Of a stretch of 6,312 bases of DNA, positions 5,926-6,312 are shown piece after piece. The stretch is from Roseburia sp. (GTDB taxonomy: Bacteria; Bacillota; Clostridia; Lachnospirales; Lachnospiraceae): the NCBI GenBank assembly GCA_030844625.1, contig JAUUNJ010000156.1:1-6312 (forward strand), in the 5' to 3' direction. Each line of letters begins with the position of its first letter. Position 1 is the stretch's first letter. The notes beneath the pieces are model-generated. The model saw nothing but the letters and a program-made list of their open reading frames with translations. It had not been told where the DNA came from and made no database searches. Both the position numbers and the translations under genes were made by a program.

Positions 5926-6136
5926 TAATCTTCTCCATCTGTGTTGCTAACGTGACAGGAAGATCATCCGTTTCTGCCCACCCTAATGATGTTGTTAAAT
6001 CCCCCTGTGGATCAGCGTCCACCAGAAGAACCCTTTTCCCTTGATTTGCAAGTCCTATCCCTAAATTGACCGTAGTGGTAGTCTTGCCTGTTCCTCCTTT
6101 CTGATTGGCAATAGCAATCACTTTACATTTTGACAT
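5849..6136 (-). pseudogene. Truncated ParA-family (Soj-like) partition ATPase fused out of frame to IS110 sequence
   Basis: ParA ATPases segregate plasmids, integrative elements or chromosomes and are usually ~250-275 residues. Here residues 1-73 are a normal N-terminus: the deviant Walker [11 protein letters not shown] at ~13-22, [18 protein letters not shown] at ~36-53, then [11 protein letters not shown]. From residue 74 ([10 protein letters not shown] to the stop at 5849) the sequence is the IS110 fragment read in the wrong frame, so Walker B and the DNA-binding surface are gone. True parA sequence covers about 5918-6136. The start has a good AGGAGG about nine bases upstream. This ParA type is common on integrative elements and plasmids of gut Clostridia, so the remnant points to a lost mobile element. 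The product, if made, could bind nucleotide poorly at best. Confidence 0.85.
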
Positions 6137-6153
6137 CTCGGTCTACCTCCTCT

Positions 6154-6194
6154 CTTGAAAAATTTATAGCCACTCCTTTGTGTGGAATGGCTAT
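6154..6194 (-). terminator. Hairpin with T-tract in the parA leader (terminator or attenuator candidate)
   Basis: On the minus strand ATAGCCATTCC (6194-6184) pairs with GGAGTGGCTAT (6176-6166) over 11 bases with one G-U pair around a 7-base loop, followed by AAATTTTTC. It ends about 18 bases before the ribosome site of the parA remnant. It could end transcription coming from beyond the right edge or act as a leader attenuator for parA. The three A's between stem and T-tract make it weaker than the terminator at 3796-3836. Confidence 0.5.
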
Positions 6195-6280
6195 GTACTA
6201 AAAATGGGCATGAAAAAAGCCGAATGATTCTCTTCTTTTTCTCAAACTCGTATGTTTCTTTTTAATTCACTTATATCCAC

Positions 6281-6298
6281 GTAATTATAAATAATTAC
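6281..6298. repeat. 18-bp perfect palindrome containing a TATAAT (possible promoter/operator)
   Basis: GTAATTAT-AA-ATAATTAC: 8-base arms around two bases. On the minus strand it contains TATAAT (6289-6284), but no -35 box is recognisable at the right spacing and the window ends 14 bases later. With such AT-rich sequence the palindrome could be chance. If it is the promoter, the leader to the parA start would be about 140 bases and include the hairpin at 6166-6194. No gene is visible between 6137 and 6312. Confidence 0.3.
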
Positions 6299-6312
6299 CA
6301 GACCATTTCTTT

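Overview
The window looks like chromosomal accessory DNA from a low-GC Firmicute, most likely a gut Lachnospiraceae or related Clostridia. This rests on strong GGAGG ribosome sites, perfect TATAAT boxes, AT-rich intergenic DNA and the resemblance of the ParA, IS110 and McrBC proteins to versions I associate with that group. It is inference from the sequence alone. Every gene I can support reads on the minus strand, so the biological order runs from the right end to the left.

Right end (about 5515-6312): a leader with a small palindrome and a hairpin precedes a ParA-type ATPase gene. That gene is intact for only about 73 codons and then runs directly into an internal piece of an IS110-family transposase in another frame. 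Both are remnants, joined at about 5918-5925. Middle right (3796-5464): a complete, well-equipped gene encodes an AlbA_2 (Schlafen-type) plus GHKL-type ATPase-fold (RecG-C-terminal-like) plus winged-helix protein. It has a textbook promoter whose -10 box sits inside a perfect 11-bp inverted repeat followed by further TCGTAAG copies, and it ends in a strong intrinsic terminator.

Middle (3394-3664): a second, unrelated promoter has an extended -10 box inside an imperfect 14-bp inverted repeat. It drives only the first ~36 codons of another AlbA_2-type gene. That stub overlaps a 41-codon frame resembling the C-terminal half of an acyl carrier protein. Next comes a 184-residue protein of unknown function with an excellent ribosome site (2809-3363).

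Left (1-2786): an EVE-domain McrB / McrC modification-dependent restriction pair. The mcrB copy is dead on sequence grounds. It has no credible start codon, an in-frame TAA at codon 115, and an in-frame internal deletion that removes Walker B, the NTADR-type motif and the arginine-rich segment of the AAA+ motor. mcrC overlaps the end of mcrB by 8 bp, is open for all 234 visible codons and runs off the left edge.

Overall this is a decayed mosaic island with sharply varying base composition (20% G+C in 3421-3480, 53% in 6001-6060), not an obviously intact new system. The best leads for something undescribed are the paired AlbA_2 promoters, each with a different palindrome built around its -10 box, and the intact AlbA_2/ATPase/winged-helix protein as a possible autoregulator.
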